Shown piece by piece: positions 1 through 9,946 of a stretch of DNA of 22,997 nucleotides. Location: positions 177,116-200,112 of the forward strand of contig NW_014577187.1 of assembly GCF_000485595.1 (NCBI RefSeq), in the 5' to 3' direction. Source of the stretch: Priapulus caudatus. Lineage: Eukaryota > Priapulida > Priapulimorpha > Priapulimorphida > Priapulidae. Every line of letters begins with the position of its first letter. Positions within the stretch are counted from its first letter, which is position 1. The notes beneath the pieces are model-generated. The model saw nothing but the letters and a program-made list of their open reading frames with translations. It did no database searches and was not told the origin of the DNA. A program made the position numbers and the translations under genes.

Positions 1-466
1 CTTGGGTTTGCATCACGTGCCTAAAAATACATCCGATGGTCTTTATATAGGATTACACATTCCACGATTAACGATTAAATCGTTCCAGCATATTCACCGC
101 AATAAATAAGTTTCATTCCGAAAATTCATTCGCGCATAAAACTCATCGTGAGAATAGATTATTGGATAATATCGACAAATCAGTTTACACATTGGCTCAT
201 CTCTTAGGGTGTTATCGATTATGCATGGTCATCAATCATTTTGTTATGGTTAGCAAGAGTATATACAAGAGTATTAATCTCGAGTTCAGTTGTATATAAT
301 AGTTATACTCCCAAGAGTATTAACAAGATTATACAAGTAGTTGAACGCTCTGCAGTGCAATATTTAGAAAATAGTTTTCATTATATTTAACATACACGTC
401 GAATTTTGGCTACGAATTAGCATTCGAGAAATTATAGCGTTATTCCATACTTTTCCGTAATTCACT

Positions 467-472
467 TATAAG
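467..472 (+). promoter_or_regulatory. Possible TATA box of peptide gene, unit 0
   Basis: TATAAG lies about 180 bp upstream of the predicted ATG at 650. The same motif and context (CACTTATAAGTCGGCT) recur at 3696-3701 and 9947-9952, upstream of the other two copies. This would give a 5' UTR of roughly 150 nt. It is inferred from motif and position only. Confidence 0.35.
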
Positions 473-649
473 TCGGCTGCATTTCAACTTTCCTCAAAAC
501 AAGCACGTAGCGTTATAGTTGCGTGATCAACCTCATTATTAAACGTATATAACAACATTTTACATTATCATAATCACATCGATTAAAACATCAATTAAAA
601 ACCTTCAATACAGTAAACTACGTTTCAACAACAAGCAACTATATCAAGC

Positions 650-1118
650 ATGCCGAAACTAGTTGTTTTCTTTCTCACTACATTCTGGATATGTAAGTCT
701 ATAATTTACAATAAACTAAGGAAAACGACGTAGCCTTACTTGCATGAAGTAAATTGGCAATATATCTTCCTGGTAGAGATTCTGCAAATCTCTCACATTT
801 GCGCCCCCATTTCCTCACGTCACGACAACTGTATCATGGATATCACTGAGCAATACGGAGAGACCATTTATATAGATCTAAGGGATCTATAGATTTCAGG
901 GATTCTACTTAGCAGTGCACGCACGTCACACAGAGAATCTGTATCGAACTAGCACGGAGATATCGGTGAGATGCAGAGCCGCTGTCACTCACGTACGCGG
1001 AAAAGATCATCACCATCTCGTTAATAAGATTCGATCTCGTCCGCGTGATTGTCCAAACAAACCTAAAAGTTATGCGAAATCTTTCGAACACATCACTCGG
1101 AAGGAAAACCTGCGATAG
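650..1118 (+). CDS. Small secreted basic peptide, two exons (copy 0)
   Basis: Predicted gene: exon 1 at 650-692 (14 codons plus one base), a 220-bp intron with donor GTAAGT at 693 and acceptor TTCTACTTAG ending at 912, and exon 2 at 913-1118 ending in TAG. The product is about 82 residues. The splice joins two halves of a signal peptide: MPKLVVFFLTTFWI from exon 1 and SVHA from exon 2, with a plausible cleavage after VHA. The mature part (about 64 residues) is strongly basic, with two cysteines (RCRAAV and RDCPNK), a His triplet and a K/R-rich end. AATAAA follows at 1134-1139. The same structure is conserved at 10130-10597. I do not recognise the family. The two cysteines would allow one disulfide; a hormone, antimicrobial or other secreted effector are all possible. 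No function is assigned. Confidence 0.6.
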
Positions 1119-1133
1119 CGCACGCCAGTTTCA

Positions 1134-1139
1134 AATAAA
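1134..1139 (+). terminator. Polyadenylation signal of peptide gene, unit 0
   Basis: AATAAA lies 15 bp after the peptide stop codon. It is conserved in the other copies at 4370-4375 and 10613-10618. Confidence 0.5.
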
Positions 1140-1186
1140 AAATATTCACGCTTTAGACATATCACCCGCTGCAAGTTCGTCGCCAT

Positions 1187-2290
1187 TCGAGTGAGTGAAA
1201 TATTGTGACCAAACGTGGTACGCGGTTTTACGCGAATATAGATATTTAATCATAGCCCCGTAAGCGTCTTATGAAATCGAATGAAAATCAGAAATATGAA
1301 TTATTTCTCATTTCAATCGTTTACATTATTATTTATATTATTGTTTGCTATAGTATATCTTCATACGTATCGCTCATGATCGATATAAAACTTCATTAAC
1401 GATATAAAATAAAATGTATAATAGAGATTAAAGAGTGACCTCTAAATACATGAATAATTCTAGCTACGTTCCCACCGTAGTTTCATCTGACTATTGCCAC
1501 CTAAAAACGAACTTGCCCCGTCCAAGCCATTAAATATTCACGTTTAATATATAGCTAAATTCACAAATCGCTATATGCACCAAGTTACGGTCTATACAGA
1601 ACGCTGTGAGCCGCCAAAAATTATTGATATACATATATGTATATGGAATCGACGACCTCTATTTCTGCCTCGCGTACATGTACCTAATTGAGAAACCCAC
1701 TCACTATCAGATGAGTTGAAATCCGATTTCATATATCAGTCGTTATTTTTCTCTCAGACAGTGGTTTAAGAGGCTGACCTATAATAACCTCAGAAATAGT
1801 ACCCCCCCCCCTTCCCCCCGAAGGAAATAACTGGGAAATCCACTAATAGTACATCACAAGCAGCATGGAAAGTATCGTAAGCATTGCCGATCACTGCGTC
1901 TTGGTAAAAACGAGTTATTAAGATGTTTTTGGGAAGCATGCAAGTACGCACGGCATTCTAGATTATAACGAACGGAAAATTGCGAGTTTTTAGATGAAAA
2001 TTTCCGAGCGCGGTCTAGGTTCGGCCTTGAGATGTGAGTGGCGAGTGCAACTGTTCCTGACACGCAACAGCTGCATGGTGCTTACAACCCCGATGAAGTG
2101 AGTCACTGAATCAGTGCAGGCGCGCAGTAATGTGCAAGAAGCCTTCGCCCCTACTATTATGCAATGCACACGAGCATATACGAAAAACAACGCAACAGTA
2201 ACACACACGAAGCACAACGTACGGACACGTCAACGTACTACGAACACGCGCTCGCACGTACGCACGCACCGGCATGTACGCACACTCATG
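1187..2290. other. Unique AT-rich spacer between units 0 and 1
   Basis: About 1.1 kb with no convincing gene. It holds a C-rich run at 1801-1820 and a short palindrome (ATATACATATATGTATAT) near 1628. Short open frames here show no domain, signal peptide or splice support. Confidence 0.6.
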
Positions 2291-2462
2291 GGCACACACA
2301 CACACACACACACACGCGCGCGCACACACGCACACGCACACGCACACGCCACACGCACACGCACACGCACGCATGCGCACACGCACACGGCCAACACACC
2401 ACACACGCGCACACACACACCACACACCACACACACACACACATATATATTATATATATATA

Positions 2463-2503
<41 letters not shown>

Positions 2504-2509
2504 GATATA

Positions 2510-2558
<49 letters not shown>

Positions 2559-2560
2559 TT
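2290..2560. repeat. Compound microsatellite (CA)n-(TA)n-(GA)n
   Basis: CA/CGCA repeats at about 2290-2442 are followed directly by TA repeats at about 2443-2517 and GA repeats at about 2518-2558. The open frames that cross it (runs of His/Thr or Cys/Val) are products of the repeat and not genes. Confidence 0.95.
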
Positions 2561-3096
2561 GATAGACATACATATACAACATACAATGTACTAAACGAAC
2601 TTCAGGCGTAAGTATATCATCCCAGCACGCATATATATAATTTTAAGCACGGCAAACCCACGTACGTTGCTGCTTTCTTCATATTTAATTTGTCGTTTAT
2701 GCATATTATAAAATGCATGTGTATACCGGATAAATTAACAAAAGTAAATCATTAACTATCTCCTAAAAAGTAACTAAGAAACGAAATTACCAACAAACAC
2801 ACGACATTAAGAGGCAGGGATTGAGAATTTTAACTGTAATCTTTTAATGCAATACATAGTTATGTTTATACCAAAAAATAAATACGCTATACTGTTACGA
2901 TTATACATCAGTATTATTAGATGCAATAGCAATTGTACTTTAATATAATTGGTTAAAATATCGAATGCATTACGGACGGACGTATGGCGTATTTTGTCAT
3001 ATACCATACACTGAATACATTCTAAGAAACTAGATATCAACCAGCTTAAAAATTCTGCATCATTTTGGTAACAATATATATATTTAATGTCCATAC

Positions 3097-3261
3097 ATGC
3101 AGGTCGCTTCTAAATTAGTTTGGTGGGGGGTTTTAGTCCTTTTAGTGGCTTCAGCCTATGGTCTGGTCGCGTACTTTCAACCTGCTTATATTGATTTATC
3201 TATATCGTACAACCTTGGTTTGCATTACGTGCCTAAAAATACTTCGATGGTCTTTATGTAG
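3097..3261 (+). CDS. Candidate small secreted protein ORF (unit 1)
   Basis: The ATG at 3097 opens a 54-codon frame starting with a good signal peptide: MQVASKLVWW, then a GVLVLLVASA core and a possible cut after SAYG. Compared with unit 2 there is one fewer G near 3218 and one fewer C near 3244. With those indels the frame could run on through GLYVGLHIPR to HIHRNK and a stop near 3319. As written it stops at 3261. In unit 2 the same ATG (9331) gives a 46-residue product because of the G indel. The reading frame is therefore unsettled. There is no transcript evidence, and it may be only the upstream region of the peptide gene. Confidence 0.3.
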   Translation: MQVASKLVWWGVLVLLVASAYGLVAYFQPAYIDLSISYNLGLHYVPKNTSMVFM

Positions 3262-3695
3262 GATTACACATTCCACGATTAACGATTAAATCGTTCCAGC
3301 ATATTCACCGCAATAAATAAGTTTCATTCCGAAAATTCATTCGCGCATAAAACTCATCGTGAGAATACATTATTAGATAATATCGACAAATCAGTTCACA
3401 CAATGGCTCATCTCTTAGGCGTATTATCGTATGCATGGTCATCAATCATTTTTTTAATGTTATATACAAGAGTATTAGCTCGAGCATTAGCAAGAGTATA
3501 TACAAGATATAAATCTCGAGTTGTATATAATAGTTATAATCCCAAGAGTATAACAAGATTATACAAGTAGTTGAACGCTCTGCAGTACATATTTAGAAAA
3601 TAGTTTCCATTATATTTAACATACACGTAGAATTTTGGCTAAGAATTAGCATTCGAGAAATTATAGCGTTATTCTATACTTTTCCGTAATTCACT

Positions 3696-3701
3696 TATAA
3701 G
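3696..3701 (+). promoter_or_regulatory. Possible TATA box of peptide gene, unit 1
   Basis: TATAAG sits in the same context as in the other two units, about 180 bp before the ATG at 3876. Confidence 0.35.
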
Positions 3702-3875
3702 TCGGCTACATTTCAACTTTCCCAAAACAAGCAGCTAGCGTTATAGTTGCGTGATCAACCTCATTATTAAACGTAATTAACAACATTTTACATTACACAA
3801 TCACATCGATTAAACATCAATTAAAAACCATCAATACAGTAAACTACATTTCAACAACAAACAACTATATCAAGC

Positions 3876-4354
3876 ATGCCGAAACTATTGTTGTCTTTTC
3901 TTTCTCTTATTCACTACATTCTGGAATGTAAGTTTTATAATTTATAATAAACTAAGGAAAAAGACGCTGGCCTACTTGCATGAAGATAATTAGCAATATA
4001 TTTTCCTTGTAGAGTTTCTGTAAATCTCTCACATTTGCCGCCTCCATTTCCTCACGTCACGACAAACTGTATCATGGATATCACTGAGCAATACGGAGAG
4101 ACCATTTATATAGATCTAAGGGATCTATAGATTTCAGGGTTCTACTTAGCAGTGCACGCACGTCACACAGAGAATCTGGATCGAACTAGCACGGAGATAT
4201 CGGTGAGATGCAGAGCCGCTGTCACTCACGTTACGCGAAAATGATCATCACCATCTCGTTAACAACATTCGATCTCGTCGCGTGATTGTCCAAGCAAGCC
4301 TAAAATTATGCGAAATCTTTCGTACACATCACTCGGAAGAAAAACCTGCGATAG
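3876..4354 (+). pseudogene. Small secreted basic peptide, unit 1 copy (frameshifted)
   Basis: Same gene as at 650 and 10130. Exon 1 (3876-3927) is 9 bp longer and partly rewritten (MPKLLLSFLSLIHYILE) but keeps the splice phase and the GTAAGT donor at 3928. The acceptor TTCTACTTAG ends at 4149, and exon 2 is 4150-4354. Exon 2 carries an extra T near 4231 and single-base losses near 4279 and 4304 relative to unit 2, which break the frame after SVRCRAAVTHV. These may be true decay or sequencing error, since unit 1 is rich in one-base indels throughout. The stop is 27 bp from the stop of the opposing receptor gene. Confidence 0.55.
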
Positions 4355-4369
4355 CGCACGCCAGCTTCA

Positions 4370-4375
4370 AATAAA
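4370..4375 (+). terminator. Polyadenylation signal of peptide gene, unit 1
   Basis: AATAAA lies just before the receptor stop codon on the opposite strand (4382-4384). The two transcripts must therefore overlap or abut. Confidence 0.45.
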
Positions 4376-4381
4376 AAATAT

Positions 4382-7300
4382 TCACGCTTTAGACACATCA
4401 CCCGCTGCAAGTTCGTCGCCATCTTGTTTCGCGGTGGCGTCCACCGATTCGTACACGTGATCGTTTTGCGCGCCGGCGATTGGTTGCGACGATCGACCGG
4501 ATACGAATTCTCGACAATGACTGCCTCGTCGTCGGTCGTGCCCGTCGTGAGCTCGGGACGGAACCAACCGTCTGCGTTTCCGTTACCATGACCACCGTTC
4601 TCCGCCGACTCGTCCGCGTTCTTGTCGTAGCCAGGGTTCTCGAAGGTGACCGATCCGGCGCTCTCCTTCGCACGCCGCTGCCGCCGCAGCAGGAACAGCA
4701 CGGCGGCGACGATAACGATGATGACGATAGCGCCGACGACGAGACCGACGGCGAGCTGCATGACCCAGTGCGGATTACCGCGGCTGCGGCGCGGCTTCTC
4801 GGGTATGGTGTCCGTGCCTGTTGCTACCTGGATGACGGCGGATGGCTGGCTGAGGCCGTCCTCGTTGCCGGCTTGCACCATGAACTCGAAACTGCGTGGA
4901 CGGCTTCAACCGGAGACGCTCCAACTCGGCGACGTGATGTTCCTCGGTAGTCGCGTGAACTCTGCATCGCCCACCATGCGGTAGAGCACCTGATAGAAGG
5001 TCACTCTGTCCGAGTTGTAGCCGTGGAGAGGCGCGTCCCAGTGCAGGCGCACCATGTTGTCTGCACCGGCTCGCGATCAACTGCGTCGGCGGACCGGGCA
5101 GCACGGAATTCCCCTCCTTCATGCACGTCGCCATCTTCTCGTAGTATACGAGACAGTGCCTGAATCGGTGGTGTTCGACGGGAATCGCGCCACGGCAGAA
5201 GGGGAGGCACGAGTCGGGAACGCCCTTCCGCGCGCAACACGGTTCGTGGTTCTTTCCGTCTGCAGCGCACGTTACCAGCTTTACGAGGTTGAAGTTGTCG
5301 TCGCCGGAGAGGCATCCCTCGAGCACGTCCCGGGGAAGCTCGCTCGGCGATAGCCACCAGTCGTACGAGCAGGCCGGGATGCAGTTGACGTGGATGCCTA
5401 GTTCTCTGCAACACTGCTGGAAGTTTCTCGGGTCCTTTGCCGGCGCCGGCGTCGCATCGTCAACGGATAAATAGACGGAGGCCGAATTCTTTCCCGTCAC
5501 GTCTACGCATCGGTAGAGACCGAGGTCGACGTCTTGAACTGCCCGTATTCGCAGCTCGAAGTTCTGCTGGTAGGGCACATCGGTGGATCGCAGAGCGACG
5601 TGTCTGCGGTCATCGTCCCTAACGCGCTGCCAGCGAGGCGAAACCTTGCTCTGATACTCCATATGAAAGCCCGTCGGGCGCGGGCGGGAACACTGATATG
5701 ATGCACTTTAGCCTCCCAGTTCACCTATGCTCTTCGCCACTTGCTCCTTAACGGAACTAACCTCGGGCCCGATATCACGCGGACGGTAAATTGGCGTGCC
5801 TTCGTGGCGCACGCCGTTGTCGGCGTAGCACTTCAGTTTCCGATGTCGTGCCGGCGTAGAAGAATCGGCAGGATGACGCTATCGACGGCCTGCATGAGTG
5901 TCGCGTTGTTGTGCAACAGCGTGACATTTGCGACGGGTGTCGCCCAACTACGACAACGCAGCTCGACGCGAGTGTACTCGGCCACTTGCAGCACCGAACC
6001 CGGATTGTCGCTGAACACTCGCTCCTGTTTGCAAGATGGCGACGATTCGCACGCGCGGTGATTTCTTGGCTATCGTACGGGACAGAATGTGCGGCGAATC
6101 GGCTACGCGCTGTTCGGAATTTATCGCTGATACGTATATGTCGTACTTGGTGTCCTGGTCGAGATTGTCGATGGTCAGGTTCGTTCTGTAACCGGCTAGC
6201 TTCACTTGATACCAGGCGGTGTCGTTCAACGCGGAGACGTTACTAGAAGGCTGAAGACTAACTTGCTTGTAGCGGACGATGTAGTGGACAGGTAGTTGCT
6301 TGATGGGTGGCTGCCATGTCACTGTCAAATTACCAACGCCAGCATCGATTAACTGCAGCCGCCTGGGCGATAGATTGTGGTCACTGTCCTCCAACGGCGG
6401 CGTCCAAACCTCCAGAGCGTACGACGGTAGGCTCGTGCCGTGTGCGTTCATGGACTGTACGTGCAGCACGTACATCTGTCCCGGCTGCAACCCCGTAAAC
6501 ATGTACGACGTGGTGACCGGCGGAATCGTCACGTACATGAAGGCGCCACTGTCCGGCTGCGTGGCCGAGTTGCCATGGTAATGGAACACGTTGTACTGGG
6601 TGATGTTCCGGGCTGTCCCGCGCAGGGTTCCACGCCAGCTGCAGCCAGGTGAGTTGAGCTCTTCGACGCGAACGCGCTCGGCCGCCTTCGGCAGTATGTC
6701 GAGTCCCTCCTCGAAGCACTGCAGGATGTCGGCGCTGACGTTATTGCAGCGCTGGCGGTGAATGTTGTGCAGACGTTCGCGCCGCACGCCTCACGCAGCG
6801 CGTCACCATCCGCGGTCGCGGCAGCACTGCCGGTGATCTCTGCCGTCCGACCAACACTCGAAGAGAGTGTCCAGGTCGTCAGCACACAGCGCCCGGATCC
6901 TACTGATCTCGCTAGCCGTAGCGTCGTAGCTGCACAAGTGGTGACACCTCGCGGACACGTTGCGCGTTGGATGCAGCACGCGGAGACGTTGTGGAGGCGC
7001 GTCAATGGGGGTGTACGTCGATTTCGCTCTGGCAGGACCGGGATTTCTCCCGAATGTTCCACCGGCAGGAGAGGAGTTGAAAGGAATCGTGTTGTTGCCG
7101 CTACGGCTGAAGCTCCTGTGTGCGAATTGTAGGATATCGGACGGTAGGCTGCTGCCTGTGTGCATTGTAAGCGATCATGTACACCTTGTGAAGGGAGTCG
7201 CCGGCCAGCCCTGCAAGTGCGTGAGGCGAGGTGACATTGTGAACGATGACGTACGCGTTCAGCTGTGTACGGACGTCGGGCTGCGAAGAATATCTTTATA

Positions 7301-7847
7301 AGAGATACTGTATGACGTCACGCTACTCGCCAGCCTCGCTGGCTTGTCCCAGGATATCATAGCCGAGAACCCAGTGATGTTACTCGCGGCAATGTTGATC
7401 GGTGGTCCAGGAAGAATCTCGTAATTCTCCTCAAAACACAATTTGATCTTATCAAACTCGGTTATACACTCCTGCTTTGGTACCAACAGCGATAAGTCAC
7501 AGTACTTGACACATTCGTGGGCGACCCCCGCGACCGGCAGCAACTAGAGTGATCCCTGCATCCGCAAAACATGTCACAGCCTTGTCGAAATATGGATCGC
7601 CAAAGAGTTAATTAGTGCCTCTCGCGCTGAACAAATCGGGTCGTATGTGCAAATCTTCAGCTGGCAAAACGCCGGCACACTTGGCGGCCGCGCAGCAAGC
7701 CAAAACATCGGGCCTGTTTGAGACAGTCTCCGCGGCTGCATCTGTTGGCTCCCCGGTTACCTGAGCAACGGACAGCCGCGTGCAAAGGAAGAACACTACA
7801 CTCGCTAAAAGCACATGGCAAACGGTTCGCTTGCTGGATTTTGGCAT
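4382..7847 (-). pseudogene. Intronless Ig/FN3/DB-module transmembrane receptor, frameshifted
   Basis: Resembles the family named Ig-like and fibronectin type-III domain-containing protein (nematode C25G4.10 and arthropod relatives); likely a cell-surface adhesion or signalling receptor. The start is ATG at 7847 (MPKSSKRTVC, hydrophobic VLLASVVFFL, cut near VAQ). In gene order: DB1 (about 7780-7480; DHSSCC, ECVKYC), FN3 (7430-7130), DB2 (7000-6770; GRDHRQCC), FN3 (6690-6390), FN3 (6385-6070), Ig (6030-5790), Ig (5770-5465; LGLYRCVDV), DB3 (5430-5130; HEPCCARKGVPDSC), FN3 (5090-4840), TM (about 4760-4690; LAVGLVVGAIVIIVIVAAVL), then a tail with FENPGYD (NPxY-type) and HVYESVD. The stop is TGA at 4382. 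About 1155 codons, much GC-richer than its flanks. No intron is seen, which suggests a retrocopy. At least ten one-base frameshifts (near 7680, 7525, 7265, 6975, 6650, 6040, 5850, 5700, 5080, 4900, 4470) break it. They may be decay or assembly error. Confidence 0.85.
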
Positions 7848-7969
7848 CCTTACAGATGTAGCTTTACTGTTTAGAAAATAATGTTTGAGGCAACGTATGG
7901 CATTCCTTGGAGTTTCTTCTTCGCCTTTCTGCTTCTCCACTGGTAAATATATCTCTTTACCGATTGATT

Positions 7970-8011
7970 GCGGTTGAAACTATCATCTCATTCTTTCATT
8001 GCTTCAACCGC
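7970..8011. repeat. Inverted repeat upstream of receptor gene, unit 1
   Basis: GCGGTTGAA (7970-7978) and TTCAACCGC (8003-8011) form a perfect 9-bp stem with a 24-nt loop, about 130 bp upstream of the receptor ATG. It is retained in unit 2 at 11009-11050. It could be a regulatory site or 5' UTR hairpin; its role is unknown. Confidence 0.5.
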
Positions 8012-8439
8012 CTGGAAAATGATAAAAACAGGTGCATGTACGTTCACATCCCGTGACAAATTTCAACTGCGGTGACCGGCTATAAACAAAACAAGCACGG
8101 AAATGCCAGCTGCCAAACAATGCGTGCTTTTTGAACCACGCTAACAATTATCCCAGCACGCATGTATATTTAAGCACGGCAAACCTTCGCACGTTGCTGC
8201 TTTCTTCATATTTAATTTGTCGTTTATGCATATTATAAAATGCATGTGTATACCGGATAAATTAACCAAAGTAAATAATTAACTATCTCCTAAAAACGTA
8301 ACTAAGAAACGAAATTACCAACAAACACACGACATTAGGAGCAGCGATTGAGAATTTTAACTGTAATCTTTTAATGCAATACATAGTTATGTTTATACCA
8401 AAAAATAAATATGCTATACTGTTACAGATTATACACCAG

Positions 8440-9131
8440 GGGCCCGTTGTCAGGAACATCGTAAAGTTAATGCTAAGATAACACTTACGACTAATGTTAA
8501 TGTACGATAGGAGCGTTGACAGAAACACATCGCAGCTATTAGAAAACTTACGATAACAGGAACTTCATCACAAGGCTGCTGATTGGATGAGAATCGATCA
8601 CAAAATTCAAATTCATACACATTTATTGTACATCACACTAATTTATGCATATTATTATGGCTAACTACATATAAATAATATTTGATGAAAAACGACGTGG
8701 TCATAAATTTATTCTGCACAACAAGACAAACTCTCACACTGTAAGACGCTGTAACGCGAGACGTGAGAGTCGTGGCAAGCGTGGAAAACCTTTAAAACTA
8801 GAGAACAAATGCCATACGTCATTTGTAAATGTATTGTTTTGGTTTACGAACGGTAGATAATTAATGCTTTCGACGTGTTTTTCAAGAAAAACACACATTT
8901 TACTCATTAATATATAATATACTATCACTGTAATTGTAATTCTGAGTGTAACTGTATTATTTTCATCTTAATATTAAAGTTACGAGAGGGTCTGGGCTCT
9001 CGTAATGTTAGGAGGAAATTTCCGAGGATTTTTTATTCTCGTAACTTTGCGATGTTTCTGTCAACGGTTTTCGAGTGGAAGTTAATGTTATGACTAATGT
9101 TAAGACCAATTTTGTTTCTGACAACGGGCCC
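8440..9131. mobile_element. PIF/Harbinger-like MITE, 692 bp
   Basis: The ends are perfect 14-bp inverted repeats (GGGCCCGTTGTCAG and its complement). A 3-bp target duplication CAG flanks them (8437-8439 and 9132-9134). The empty site is visible in unit 1 at 2909-2911. Inverted similarity extends inwards: GTTGACAGAAACA near 8515 pairs with TGTTTCTGTCAAC near 9054. GGGCCCGTT-type ends with a CWG target duplication fit the PIF/Harbinger superfamily. No transposase is encoded, so it is non-autonomous. Confidence 0.88.
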
Positions 9132-9330
9132 CAGTATTAACAGGGTATTATTAGATGCAATAGCAAATGTTACTTTAACATAATTGGTTAAAATATCGAA
9201 TGCATTACGGACGGACTTATGGGTATTTTGTCATGATACCATACACTGAATACATTCTAGAAACTAGATATCACCCCGCTTAAAAATTCTGCATCATTTT
9301 GGTAATAATATATATATTTAATGTCCATAC

Positions 9331-9471
9331 ATGCAGGTCGCTTCTAAATTAGTTTGGTGGGTGGTTTTAGTCATTTTAGTGTCTTCAGCCTATGGTCTGG
9401 TCGCGTACCTTCAACCTGCTTATATTGTTTTATCTATATCGTACAACCTTGGGTTTGCATCACGTGCCTAA
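9331..9471 (+). CDS. Candidate small secreted protein ORF (unit 2, short frame)
   Basis: Counterpart of 3097-3261. It starts MQVASKLVWW with a VVLVILVSSA core, another good signal-peptide pattern. It ends after 46 residues (FASRA) because of an extra G relative to unit 1. From the ATG to that point, five substitutions separate units 1 and 2, and all five change the amino acid. Low confidence that it is a real gene. Confidence 0.25.
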   Translation: MQVASKLVWWVVLVILVSSAYGLVAYLQPAYIVLSISYNLGFASRA

Positions 9472-9847
9472 AAATACTTCCGATGGTCTTTATGTAGGAT
9501 TACACATTCCACGATTAACGATTAAATCGTTCCAGCTTAATTCATTACACATTCATTCATTACTTTTTTCACTTACAATTAATTCATTCGCGCATAAAAC
9601 TCATCGTGAGAATACATTATTAGATAATATCGACAAATCAGTTCACACATTGGCTCATCTCTTAGGGTATTATCGATTATGCATGGTCATCAATCATTTT
9701 TTTAATGTTATATACAAGAGTATTAGCTCGAGCATTAGCAAGAGTATATACAAGAATATAAATCTCGAGTTGTATATAATAGTTATAATCCCAAGAGTAT
9801 TAACAAGATTATACAAGTTGTTGAACGCTCTGCAGTACAATATTTAG
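9392..9847 (+). CDS. Candidate 151-codon ORF overlapping the previous one
   Basis: Opens with MVWSRTFNLLILFYLYRT, which could also act as a signal peptide. It continues through LHHVPKNTSDGLYVGLHIPR into an Ile/Leu/Ser/Lys-rich end. It is open only in unit 2, because A-rich sequence with a stop (HIHRNK then TAA) in units 0 and 1 is replaced here at about 9537-9587. In the other units the frame ends early. No domain is recognised. It may be a chance frame in AT-rich DNA or a lengthened secreted protein. Confidence 0.25.
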   Translation: MVWSRTFNLLILFYLYRTTLGLHHVPKNTSDGLYVGLHIPRLTIKSFQLNSLHIHSLLFSLTINSFAHKTHRENTLLDNIDKSVHTLAHLLGYYRLCMVINHFFNVIYKSISSSISKSIYKNINLELYIIVIIPRVLTRLYKLLNALQYNI

Positions 9848-9946
9848 AAAATAGTTTCCATTATATTTAACATACACATAGAATTTTGGCTAAGAATTAG
9901 CATTCGAGAAATTATAGCGTTATTCTATACTTTTCCGTAATTCACT

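Larger units (their letters stand above)
1..1186. repeat. Unit 0 of the tandem locus array (partial)
   Basis: Nearly identical, with small indels and scattered substitutions, to about 3211-4424 (unit 1) and 9450-10638 (unit 2). It is cut by the window start. It contains the peptide gene (exons 650-692 and 913-1118). It ends just after about 36 bp that match the last codons of the receptor gene of unit 1; similarity stops after CGCCAT at 1186. Beyond that the sequence is unrelated, so the receptor body is missing here too, with a different breakpoint from unit 2. Confidence 0.9.
2619..8146. repeat. Unit 1 of the tandem locus array (most complete)
   Basis: It starts at ATCCCAGCACGCAT, shared with 8150, and ends at CCACGCTAACA, shared with 11191. 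The 2619-4391 part matches 8150-10638 (less the MITE there), and the 7605-8146 part matches 10640-11191. The 3.2 kb between (4391-7605) is the receptor body, present only in this unit. Units 1 and 2 are head-to-tail with only a few bases between. No convincing terminal inverted repeat is seen, so tandem duplication is more likely than two independent insertions. Confidence 0.88.

Noticed and set aside
2111-2611. Long open frames rich in His/Thr/Arg or Cys/Val
   Set aside because: They are translations of the CA/TA/GA microsatellite in several frames on both strands.
2807-3094. A 95-codon minus-strand open frame in unit 1
   Set aside because: Its unit 2 counterpart is broken by the MITE and by small indels, and there is no recognisable domain; likely chance in AT-rich DNA.
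4480-7301. Many plus-strand open frames over the receptor gene
   Set aside because: Shadows of the GC-rich minus-strand coding sequence; no domains of their own.
8734-8928. A 64-codon minus-strand frame inside the MITE
   Set aside because: No similarity to Harbinger transposase or Myb-like proteins seen; MITEs are non-coding.
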